This document shows, in pieces, positions 43,285 through 50,888 of a stretch of 56,533 nt of DNA. The notes beneath the pieces are model-generated. The model saw only the letters and a list, made by a program, of their open reading frames with translations. It searched no databases and was not told the DNA's origin. The position numbers and the translations under genes were made by a program. Within the stretch, counting starts at the first letter, position 1. Each line of letters starts with the position of its first letter. This DNA is from Streptomyces sp. ISL-11 (GTDB lineage Bacteria; Actinomycetota; Actinomycetes; Streptomycetales; Streptomycetaceae): the NCBI RefSeq assembly GCF_018614525.1, contig NZ_JAGGOL010000004.1:1-56533 (forward strand), in the 5' to 3' direction.

Positions 43285-45558
43285 TCAGAAGCGGGTCTTG
43301 GGTCGGACGCGGTTGGCCAGGTCGACCAGGGTGCCGAGGCCGGCCGGGGTGCCGGCCTGCCGGGCCAGGCCGCGCAGCTTCTGTTCGAGCCGGCCGCGGA
43401 TGGTGAACTCCTCGTCGTCCGTGCCGAAGAGCCCGCCGCCGGCCCGTTCCTCGGCGGGTGTGGTGTCCGCCCGTATCCAGTCCAGGGCGACGTCGAGCAG
43501 CTCGGCCTCCAGCCGGTCGCGGGCCGGCCCGGTGCGGTGGCCCTCGTCGAGGTAGAGCCGGGGCAGCCGGGTGAACGCCTCGGTGAGGTGGGTCAGCCCC
43601 GGCAGGCCCCGCCCCTGGTCGGCGCAGAGCCGTCCGGCCAGGACGCGCACGCACGCGGTGCGGGCGGCGTCGTGGTGGCGGGAGACCTCGGGCACCCCGC
43701 TGAGCAGGTCGACGGCGCCCGTGCGGTCGCCGTCGCCGAGCCGCAGCCGGGCCAGGCCGAAGGCCGCGCTGCCCTGCGAGCGGTTGCGCCGCCACACGGC
43801 CTGGTAGAAGCGCTCGGCGGCGCCGGTGTCGCCGCGGCGCTCGGCGCAGTAGCCGAGGGCGAGCTTGGGCGCGTACTCCCCGGGCAGATCGCTGTAGACG
43901 CGGTCGAACTCCCGCTCGGCCGCGTCGGTGTCGCGGCGCGCCAGCCCCAGCAGCCCCCGGTGCCACTTGATCCGCCAGTCGTGCGGGGCGGCCTCCGGGT
44001 CGAGCGCGGCCGTCGCGGCCGCCAGGCGCTCGTCGGCGGCGTCGAGTTCGCCCAGCTCCAGGTGGGCACGGCACTGCCGCAGGGCGATCTCCGGAGAGGT
44101 GATGCCGGAGGCGCTCAGCTGCTGGATGAGACGGGCCGGCCCGCTGGTCGTGGGCTGGGCGAGGAGCGCGGCGGCGGGGTCGTCCGGGTGCGGGTAGGGC
44201 ACGGGCAGGTCCAGCGGGACCCGCTCGGGGGCGGGCAGTCCGGTGTCGAGCAACGGGCGCCGCGGGCCGGACAGCCAGCGCTCCAGCGGCGGTACGCGCC
44301 CGAGCGAGGCGTCCAGCAGGGCGGCGGTGGGGGCGAACAGGGTGGACGGCTCGGGGAGTTCCTCCCCGGTGCGCAGCGACCGGATCTCCCGGAGCACGCC
44401 GCGCAGCTGCTCGGCCATGTCGCGCGCGCTGGGGAAGCGGGCGAGCGGCTCGGCGGCCGTGGCGCGGGCGACGGCACGTTCGTAGGACTCCTCGCCCAGG
44501 CCCGGCGGGCGCTCCGCGGCCTCGTCGGAGAGGGCCCGCAGGGTCATGCCGGCGCTGAAGAGGTCCGACCGCACGGAGAGGCCGTCCGCCAGGCGCTGCG
44601 CCACCTCGGGGGCCAGATAGCCGCGGGCGCCCAGGACCGGGCCGCCGTTCCTGCCGAGCACCCGGACGCCGCCGAGGTCGATGAGCTTCACGCGCTTGCC
44701 GTGGTGCATCACGTTGTTGGGCTTGAGGTCGCAGTAGACCAGGCCGTCGCGGTGCAGGTAGTCGAGCGCCTCCAGGATGTGGCAGCCGTAGGCGAGGACG
44801 TACTCGAAGACGCGCGGCTCGCCGAAGGGGCCCTCGCGGCGGGTGATGCGGTCGCGGACCTGGGAGAGCGACATGCCGCCCACGAACTCCATGACGATGT
44901 AGTCCGTGCCCTCGTCGCCCGGGGCGCCGCTCCGGCCCGGGTACGTCACGTAGTTGATGATCCGGACGATGCCGGGGTGGTCGAGGCGGGTCAGATGGTC
45001 CCGCTCCTCGCGCAGGCCCACGGGGTCGTCCTTGTGGATGAGCCCCTTGAGGGCGACCGGGCGTTGCCTGAGGTGGATGTCCTTGGCGAGGTACACCCAG
45101 CCGAGGCCGCCGTTGGCGATGCAGCCGACCACGCGGTACTGCTCGCCGACCAGGTCGCCGGGTGCCAGCTGCGGGGTGAAGTCGAAGGGGTGGCCGCAGG
45201 TGGGGCAGTAGCCCTTGATGAGGGCGGGCTGCCCGGCGTACGAGCGGCCGACGACGGTGGTGCAGCCGTGCCGGCCGCAGATCCTGCCGCCCGGCGGCAC
45301 GTGCTGGTCCGTGACGACCAGGTCCTCGGGGGACGGGGTGCCGACGACGGGCAGGTCGAGCGGGCCGTCACCGGCCGGGCCGACGGTGAACAGCCCGTCG
45401 GTGGCCCTTCTGCGCCGGGTGCCGGCGGTGGGCGGGCTCTCCGCCAGGGTGCCGCCGCGCGGCGCGGGCACGGGGCGGCCGGTGACGCGGCAGAAGCCGG
45501 TGCCGTCGGCGGAGCAGCCCCGGCAGTCGGGGCGTTCGCAGTCGGCGGTCGCTGTCAT
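43285..45558 (-). CDS. PknG-type Ser/Thr protein kinase (Zn/rubredoxin-like, kinase, TPR)
   Basis: 757 residues with PknG architecture. A Cys-rich extreme N-terminus (Cys7, 12, 15, 23) is followed by a rubredoxin-like metal site (Cys94, Cys99, Cys118, Cys121). The kinase domain at ~140-400 has a Gly loop IANGGLGWVY, Lys171, catalytic Asp277 in VYCDLKPNNVM (His and Arg of HRD replaced, as in PknG) and DLG in place of DFG (294-296). TPR-like repeats run from ~480 to 690. Soluble. In mycobacteria PknG phosphorylates the FHA protein GarA to control glutamate and TCA flux. The ATG at 45558 overlaps the upstream stop (ATGA). Confidence 0.92.
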   Translation of the reverse strand: MTATADCERPDCRGCSADGTGFCRVTGRPVPAPRGGTLAESPPTAGTRRRRATDGLFTVGPAGDGPLDLPVVGTPSPEDLVVTDQHVPPGGRICGRHGCTTVVGRSYAGQPALIKGYCPTCGHPFDFTPQLAPGDLVGEQYRVVGCIANGGLGWVYLAKDIHLRQRPVALKGLIHKDDPVGLREERDHLTRLDHPGIVRIINYVTYPGRSGAPGDEGTDYIVMEFVGGMSLSQVRDRITRREGPFGEPRVFEYVLAYGCHILEALDYLHRDGLVYCDLKPNNVMHHGKRVKLIDLGGVRVLGRNGGPVLGARGYLAPEVAQRLADGLSVRSDLFSAGMTLRALSDEAAERPPGLGEESYERAVARATAAEPLARFPSARDMAEQLRGVLREIRSLRTGEELPEPSTLFAPTAALLDASLGRVPPLERWLSGPRRPLLDTGLPAPERVPLDLPVPYPHPDDPAAALLAQPTTSGPARLIQQLSASGITSPEIALRQCRAHLELGELDAADERLAAATAALDPEAAPHDWRIKWHRGLLGLARRDTDAAEREFDRVYSDLPGEYAPKLALGYCAERRGDTGAAERFYQAVWRRNRSQGSAAFGLARLRLGDGDRTGAVDLLSGVPEVSRHHDAARTACVRVLAGRLCADQGRGLPGLTHLTEAFTRLPRLYLDEGHRTGPARDRLEAELLDVALDWIRADTTPAEERAGGGLFGTDDEEFTIRGRLEQKLRGLARQAGTPAGLGTLVDLANRVRPKTRF

Positions 45559-47288
45559 GGCCGGTCGCCTCCTCGCGGGCGGTGCGTGTGACGGCGTACG
45601 GCCTCGGCGAACAGCGCCACGGCCCGCGCCGCCTCGGCCAGGTCGCAGGGCGCCCGGTAGAGCAGGTCGTGGGCGGCGCGGTAGAGGGGCCCGGCGGTCC
45701 GGTCCTCCCCCAGCCCGCGGTCCGCGAGCAGCGCGAAGAACCCCTCCAGGCGGCCGCGCAGTTCGTCGCGGCGGGCGATGGCCTCCTCGGCCTGCGCGAT
45801 CGCCTTCTCGACCTTCAGGTAGACCGATTCCACGGCGCTCTCGAAGGCGGTGAGCCGGTCCAGGGAGTCCGGGCCGCCGAGCCGCGGGTCGTAGCGCAGC
45901 TCGGTCAGGTACAGGCGCAGCCCGGCGGCCTCGTGCGGCACGGGGCGTACGGGCGTGATCAGCGCGGCCCGGTCGTGGGCGACGCGCTCGCGGCGGGCGA
46001 TGAGTTCGATGCGCTCGCGGACCCGGTCCAGGCGGGCGGTGATCTCGTCCTTGCGGGGATCGGCCATCCTCCGTGCCAGCTCCAGGCTCTGCGATGCGGG
46101 GTTACGGAACACCAGGAGGAACCGCGCGCCCCGGGCGGCGAGTATGTCGGCGAACTCCATGAGCGCGAGCGGGTCCTCGGCGTAGTCGACCCCCTCGGCG
46201 ACGATCGTCAGCGGCACGGCCCGGATCTCGCCGAAGCGGCCCACGGCGCACTCGCCGTTGCCCGTGCGCAGCCCGAGCCGGTCGGCGACCCGCTCGGCGA
46301 CCATGGCGACGGTGGCGCCGGAGACGTCGAGGGCGAGGTCGACGCTGCCGACGGGCGGCACGGTGTCGGGGGCGTCGGTGCCGCAGCCCGCCGACCGCGC
46401 GGAGCCTTGCGGGTCGGCCGACACCTCGCGGTCGGCCAGCGCGACGGTGCGGCTCAGGGTCGCGGCCAGCGTCGACTCGCCCTTCTTGATGACGATCGCC
46501 TCGATGTTCCGGGAGCCGTTCGCGCCCTCGAACCAGCGGGCCAGCGAGCGGGCGAACTCCTGGTCGCGCGGGGCGCCTCGGGGCACGGAGGGCAGGTCGT
46601 TGCCGCGCCGGCCGCCCACGTGCTCGTCGATCCGCGGCAGGTGCCGGACGACGGTCTCGATCGGGATCATGTACGACAGGTGCAGCCGCTGGCCGGTGGG
46701 CGCGTCGATCGTGCGGTCGTCGTAGCGGCTGACGACCATGCCCAGCACCTGGCGGGTCTCCACGTCGGTGACGGCGGCCCCGCTGAAGCCGGGCCGCACC
46801 GTCTCCGCCGGCGTTCTCGGCGTCATCTGCACCCACTCGCCGCGCGGGCCGCAGGGTCCGTCGAGCGTCGCCCAGAAGTAGACGCCGTCGCGGAGCCCGC
46901 GGGCGCTGGGGTGCCCGAACATCCGGACCGTCCGGCCGGGGGTCGGGGCCACCCGGTGCAGCGGGGCCGCGTGCCGGGCGTGCTGCGGCTCGGCCAGCTT
47001 GAGCAGGGCCACGTCGCCCCGGGAGTCGGCCTGTTCCGGCACCCAGCAGCCCTCGGCGACCCGGGCCCGCACCGGCGCCGCCGCGGGCACGCCGACCAGC
47101 TCCACGAGGACTTCGCCGTCCGGCTCCGGGCCGCCGTCCCAGGGGATGACGTGAGCGCAGGTCAGCACGGCGTCGACACCCAGCAGAATCCCGGCGCCGA
47201 GCATGTCACCGCCGACCGTGGAAATGCGTACCCGCCAAGTCTCTTCGAACTCTTGGTCGTTGACGGGAAAGTCACGCTGCTCCCCCAT
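45555..47288 (-). CDS. Cytoplasmic trypsin-like protein with C-terminal helical region
   Basis: 577 residues. The first ~215 are a chymotrypsin-fold domain with His46 (LTCAHVI), Asp92 (SRGDVALLKL) and Ser169 (RPGFSGAAV), a complete triad. Residues ~235-400 form an alpha/beta region of unclear type (VDLALDVSGATVAMVAERVA) and 400-577 are helical, coiled-coil-like (YLKVEKAIAQAEEAIARRDE). No signal peptide, unusual for a trypsin-like protein. Such intracellular protease domains occur in multi-gene signalling or conflict systems with VWA and kinase proteins. First gene of the four-gene operon; the ATG at 47288 follows GGGGGAGCAGC-like sequence weakly. Confidence 0.85.
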   Translation of the reverse strand: MGEQRDFPVNDQEFEETWRVRISTVGGDMLGAGILLGVDAVLTCAHVIPWDGGPEPDGEVLVELVGVPAAAPVRARVAEGCWVPEQADSRGDVALLKLAEPQHARHAAPLHRVAPTPGRTVRMFGHPSARGLRDGVYFWATLDGPCGPRGEWVQMTPRTPAETVRPGFSGAAVTDVETRQVLGMVVSRYDDRTIDAPTGQRLHLSYMIPIETVVRHLPRIDEHVGGRRGNDLPSVPRGAPRDQEFARSLARWFEGANGSRNIEAIVIKKGESTLAATLSRTVALADREVSADPQGSARSAGCGTDAPDTVPPVGSVDLALDVSGATVAMVAERVADRLGLRTGNGECAVGRFGEIRAVPLTIVAEGVDYAEDPLALMEFADILAARGARFLLVFRNPASQSLELARRMADPRKDEITARLDRVRERIELIARRERVAHDRAALITPVRPVPHEAAGLRLYLTELRYDPRLGGPDSLDRLTAFESAVESVYLKVEKAIAQAEEAIARRDELRGRLEGFFALLADRGLGEDRTAGPLYRAAHDLLYRAPCDLAEAARAVALFAEAVRRHTHRPRGGDRP

Positions 47289-47657
47289 GGGCGCAGAGCA
47301 TACGCGCGGGGGCTCCCGAAGTGACCCCTTGTGAGCCCTGGGTCACCGTTCTGTGGGGTGGAGGGGGGCGTGCGGGAGTGGTGGGGCGGGAGGCTGGGTG
47401 GGGGCTGGGTCACCCATTCGCCGTGATCGGGTACGGCCATGTCCGCTCACCTGGGTAACCGGTCGATCACCTGCTGTGACCTGCCGTTACGTCGTCCCGT
47501 AGGGGTGGTGCGCGGCGGCGGACGAGGGGGTTTCGGCGCCGCGCCGGGGTGCGCGGGCGGCGGAACGCCGGTTCCCTCGGCTCGTAGGAGCGCGGAACCC
47601 CCCATTCCTTCTCCTGGCACATCGGTGTGCCGCGTCCGCGCTCACGGAGGAACAAGC
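47289..47657. promoter_or_regulatory. Operon promoter region with three GGGTCAC sites
   Basis: GTGACCC (47321-47327) and GGGTCAC (47340-47346) form an inverted repeat with a 12-bp spacer 33 bp before the protease-like gene; a third GGGTCAC is at 47407-47413. The rest of the 369-bp divergent gap is G-rich and holds the promoter of the surface-protein gene. No ORF with independent support. Confidence 0.45.
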
Positions 47658-48239
47658 ATGCGTACAGCACGAGTGCTCACCGGGACCGCCCTGACCATAG
47701 CTGCCCTCGGGCTGGCGAGTGGCCCCGCCCTGGCCGTGGACGTCGAGAAGCTGGAGGTCACGCCGGACTCCGCACAGCCCGGCACGATGGTCACGGTGAA
47801 CACCACCACCTGCGGCGCCGGCGGGGCGGCCATGGGTGACGCCAGCGCGGTCGGCGGCCCGGCCTCGTTCGAACTCAAGCCGGGCACGCAGAAGGAGGTC
47901 GTGGTCGGCCAGTTCACGGTCCCGGCCAAGGCCAGGGCGGGCACCTACGGCATCGGCGTCCGGTGCAAGTCCGGCAAGGAGGCCACCGGCGATCTGGTCG
48001 TCACGGCCAAGGACGGCGCGATGGCTCCTGCCACCGCTCCCACCATGGCCCCCTCCGGCGGCATGAAGACAGCCCCCGCGACGGCCCCTGCCACGGCCCC
48101 CTCCGGCGGCATGAAGACCGGTGTCGGCTCCACCAGCGACGACTCCGGCATGGCCGAGATCGTGGCCGGTGCGGCGATCCTGGCCACGGCGGCCGTCGGC
48201 GGCACGTGGTTCATGCGCCGGCGCGGCGACCGGGCTTGA
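47658..48239 (+). CDS. Secreted, C-terminally membrane-anchored surface protein
   Basis: 193 residues. A signal peptide (VLTGTALTIAALGLASGPAL) is followed by a ~90-residue beta domain with a Cys pair (TTTCGAG; GVRCKSG) similar to small Streptomyces surface proteins. A Pro/Ala/Thr linker contains two copies of APSGGMKT. The C-terminus is a TM helix plus a positive tail (IVAGAAILATAAVGGTWF, MRRRGDRA). The tail layout is that of a sortase substrate, but no LPxTG is visible. The ATG at 47658 follows ACGGAGG. It lies 102 bp upstream of the sortase gene on the same strand. Confidence 0.75.
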   Translation: MRTARVLTGTALTIAALGLASGPALAVDVEKLEVTPDSAQPGTMVTVNTTTCGAGGAAMGDASAVGGPASFELKPGTQKEVVVGQFTVPAKARAGTYGIGVRCKSGKEATGDLVVTAKDGAMAPATAPTMAPSGGMKTAPATAPATAPSGGMKTGVGSTSDDSGMAEIVAGAAILATAAVGGTWFMRRRGDRA

Positions 48240-48341
48240 CGGCGAGCGCTCCTGTCCGGCAGGTCCCCACCCTGGTCCCCGCGCGCACGAGCGCCCGGGG
48301 GCCGGGGTGCGGGGTGTGTCGCGGGGGCGAGGGGAGACGAG

Positions 48342-50321
48342 ATGTCCCAGAGGCAGGGCGGCCGCCGGTCCCGCAAGCGGGGCGCGGCGCGCCGCGCTCG
48401 CGACGCCCGCCAGAGGGAGGCCCTCAGGGGCCGCGCACGGGAAGCCCTCCGGGCGGGGGAGGTGACGGGGGGCGGGAGCCCGGCCAGGGAAGGGGTGGTT
48501 CGTCCGTCCCGGAAGGCGAAGGGAGATTCCGGGCGTGGGGGTGGCGGTGAGGCCCGCCGGGTGCGGGCGGAAGAGACTCGCAGGCCCGGCGGGGGGTCGG
48601 AGGCCGGCGGTTCCTCGGGTGCGGATTCGCTTGCGGCGATGGATGCCCCTTCGTCGGCCGGGGATGCCCGAGACCGGCCGGAGGGAGCCTGTCCGGCCTG
48701 GCCGGGGGGTGCCGTTCGAGGCCGGGTAGGGGATGCGCGCGGGGTCGAGGTGGGGGACCTCGACCGGAGTCGGCCGGAGGGTGCCGGCCGGGATCAGCTG
48801 GGGGATGTTGTCGGAGTGCGGGCGGGGAGCACCTGCCCATCCGGTGCGGAGAGTTCCGGTGGGAGCGGGTCGAAGGGCTCGGGTCGGGCCTGGCCGGGGG
48901 ACATCGCCCGAGTCCGGGCAGGGAGCATCCGCGGAACCGGCCTTGAGGGCGCGCGCCGAGCCGAGCCTGAGGGCGCGCGCCGAGCCGAGCCTGAGGGCGC
49001 GCGCCGAGCCGAGCCTGAGGGCGCGCGCCGAGCCGAGCCCGAGGACGCCGACCGAACCGGTCCGGAGGGTCTCGGCCGGAGCCGGCCGGAGGGCTTCGGC
49101 CGGGCTTGGCCGGGGGGCGTCGTTCGAGTTCGGGCACGGGACGCCCGCCGAACCGCCCCCGAGGACGCCCGCCGAACCGCCCCCGAGGACGCCCGCCGAC
49201 CCGGTCCGGAGCGCATCCGCCGAGCCTGGCCGTGGGGCATCCGCCGGCCCCGTCCGGACGGCAGCGTCCGAGTCCGGGTATGGGGCGCCCGCCGCGCCGG
49301 CCCGGAGGACGCCCGCCGACCCGGTCCGGAGCGCATCCGCCGAGCCCGGCCGTGGGGCATTCGTCGGCTCCGTCCGGACGGCAGCGTCCGAGTCCGGGTA
49401 TGGGGCGCCCGCCGCGCCGGCCCGGAGGACGCCGACCGAACCGTCCCCGGCGACGCCCGCCGCACCGCCCCCGGCGACGCCCGCCGCACCGCCCCCGGCG
49501 ACGCCGTCCGACCCGGTCCGGAGGACACCCAGTGGTCGGGCAGGCCCCACGCCCGCCCCCGGGGGCAAGCCATCCGGCGCCCGGGCCGCCCCCCTCGAAC
49601 CCGTCCGGAGGACATCGCGCACCGCAAGGCCGTCGTCGCCGTCGTGCTCGCGGTCGCCCTCTGTCTCGGGAGCTGGCTGATACGGAACGGCGTCGACGCG
49701 CAGGATCCGCCGCCGCAGCCGTCCGCCTCCGAGGCGTTTCCGGCGGTCGTGCCGGCCGGGCCGGTGAAGGGCGCGGCGCCGCTGCCGGCCGCCAGGCCCA
49801 CGCGCCTGCGGATCCCCGCCATCCGCGTCGACGCCCCGATGACGCCGCTCGCGCTGCTCCCCGACCGCAGCCTCTCCAGCCCGCCCGAGGACGACCGCAA
49901 CCTCGCCGGCTGGTACGCCGGCGGCACGTCACCCGGCGCGGTCGGCACCGCCATCGTCGCCGGACATGTCGACACGGCCGTCGGCCCCGCCGTCTTCTAC
50001 GGTCTCGGCGCCCTGAAGCGAGGCCACACCGTCGAAGTGGCGCGCGCGGACGGTCGTACGGCCGTCTTCACCATCGACGCGATCGAGGTCTACAGCCGGA
50101 CGGACTTCCCCTCGGCGAAGGTCTACGGGCCCTCCCCGCGAGCCGAGTTGAGGGTGATCACCTGCGGCGGCGGCTTCGACACCGAGGCCCAGGCGTACCT
50201 GGGCAACGTCGTCGTCTTCGCCCATCTCACGGACGTGCGCCGCGACCCCGTGCCCGGCGACTCCCTCACCGGGGCGTGGCGGAACCGTCCTGGGCCTGTG
50301 CTTCCCGCGCCCACGCCGTGA
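48342..50321 (+). CDS. Class F sortase with an arginine-rich tandem-repeat N-terminal tail
   Basis: 659 residues from ATG 48342 (RBS GAGGGGAGA). The last ~200 are a class F sortase: TM anchor VVAVVLAVALCLGSWLI (near 430), TRLRIPAIRVDAPMTPLALL, catalytic His in VAGHVDT and catalytic Cys in LRVITCGGGFD. Class F sortases in Streptomyces usually have only a short N-tail; here ~425 cytoplasmic residues rich in Arg, Gly, Pro and Glu are encoded by tandem repeats (48942-49037, 49189-49428). The repeat region is open in several frames on both strands, so a start nearer the TM helix cannot be excluded. The 3' end overlaps the convergent marR gene by 56 bp. Confidence 0.75.
   Translation: MSQRQGGRRSRKRGAARRARDARQREALRGRAREALRAGEVTGGGSPAREGVVRPSRKAKGDSGRGGGGEARRVRAEETRRPGGGSEAGGSSGADSLAAMDAPSSAGDARDRPEGACPAWPGGAVRGRVGDARGVEVGDLDRSRPEGAGRDQLGDVVGVRAGSTCPSGAESSGGSGSKGSGRAWPGDIARVRAGSIRGTGLEGARRAEPEGARRAEPEGARRAEPEGARRAEPEDADRTGPEGLGRSRPEGFGRAWPGGVVRVRARDARRTAPEDARRTAPEDARRPGPERIRRAWPWGIRRPRPDGSVRVRVWGARRAGPEDARRPGPERIRRARPWGIRRLRPDGSVRVRVWGARRAGPEDADRTVPGDARRTAPGDARRTAPGDAVRPGPEDTQWSGRPHARPRGQAIRRPGRPPRTRPEDIAHRKAVVAVVLAVALCLGSWLIRNGVDAQDPPPQPSASEAFPAVVPAGPVKGAAPLPAARPTRLRIPAIRVDAPMTPLALLPDRSLSSPPEDDRNLAGWYAGGTSPGAVGTAIVAGHVDTAVGPAVFYGLGALKRGHTVEVARADGRTAVFTIDAIEVYSRTDFPSAKVYGPSPRAELRVITCGGGFDTEAQAYLGNVVVFAHLTDVRRDPVPGDSLTGAWRNRPGPVLPAPTP
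48942..49037 (+). repeat. Four tandem 24-bp repeats
   Basis: Unit CCTGAGGGCGCGCGCCGAGC + CGAG, four copies with one mismatch in the first, encoding EGARRAEP each. Within the sortase tail. Confidence 0.9.
49189..49428 (+). repeat. 120-bp tandem duplication
   Basis: Positions 49189-49308 and 49309-49428 match with only a few substitutions (for example CCTGG/CCCGG, CATCCG/CATTCG). The period of 40 codons keeps the frame. Shorter related units (ACGCCCGCCGAACCGCCCCC and similar) flank it. Confidence 0.9.
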
Positions 50322-50796
50322 GGCCCGCGACGAACCCCGCCCGGTCGCGCGCCGAGAGGCTGTCGAGCGCCCGCAGCAGCGGCCGCGAGCGCGAGGCGAT
50401 GAACGCCCGGACCGCCGGCAGCCGGCTCTCCGCGATCGCGACGAGCGTGCGGCGCCGGTTGGCCGGGTCCTCGCGCCGCTCGACCAGGCCGGCCCGGTCC
50501 AGGGCGCCGACCAGCTCGCTGGTGGTCGACAGCGACAGCCGCAGCCGGCGGGCCAACTCGCTCACCGCGAGCGGCTGTTCGGCCAGCAGCTGCGGGAGGA
50601 CCGCGCCGTGCCGAGCGGTGAGGCCGTGCTCGTCGAAGACCGCCCGCAGCTCTCGCGGCATCTCGCTGGTGGCCTGGCGGATGTAGGGCGCGAGCAGCGG
50701 TACGAGGCCGATGGCCTCGGTCTCCTCGGGGGTGGGCAGCCGGGATTCCGGCCCTGAGTGGGGTCCGGGTGCTGCGCCGGTGCGGTCGTGCGGCAT
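50266..50796 (-). CDS. MarR-family transcriptional regulator
   Basis: 176 residues. Winged helix: LTARHGAVLPQLLAEQPLAV, SELARRLRLSLSTTSELVGA (recognition helix), LDRAGLVERREDPANRRRTL (wing). The ATG at 50796. The perfect palindrome 18 bp upstream plus a second site is a probable operator shared with the divergent questin-oxidase-like gene, which is therefore its likely target. Phenolic or quinone-like ligands are typical of MarR proteins controlling oxidoreductases (inference). Its 3' end overlaps the sortase gene tail-to-tail. Confidence 0.88.
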   Translation of the reverse strand: MPHDRTGAAPGPHSGPESRLPTPEETEAIGLVPLLAPYIRQATSEMPRELRAVFDEHGLTARHGAVLPQLLAEQPLAVSELARRLRLSLSTTSELVGALDRAGLVERREDPANRRRTLVAIAESRLPAVRAFIASRSRPLLRALDSLSARDRAGFVAGLTAWAREAQAQDGSATPR

Positions 50797-50813
50797 ACTG
50801 CGAGTCTAGATGC

Positions 50814-50844
50814 TTCGGATATCCGAACCATTCTGATGTCCGAA
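50814..50844. promoter_or_regulatory. Two-site MarR operator TTCGGATATCCGAA
   Basis: A perfect 14-bp palindrome at 50814-50827 and a second imperfect copy TTCTGATGTCCGAA at 50831-50844, centres 17 bp apart, in the 92-bp divergent promoter between marR and the questin-oxidase-like gene. Confidence 0.75.
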
Positions 50845-50888
50845 TCGATGCACGATGACCACGGACTGCTGGACCTGGGGAGGCCACC

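Noticed and set aside
48937..49037. 24-bp tandem units considered as a DNA-binding iteron array
   Set aside because: Unit length is a multiple of 3, the units keep the sortase frame and there is no replication gene nearby.
47487..49622. 711-codon minus-strand frame and other long frames across the sortase repeats
   Set aside because: They arise because GC-rich tandem repeats contain no stops in several frames; none has a start with RBS, a domain or an end matching a known protein.
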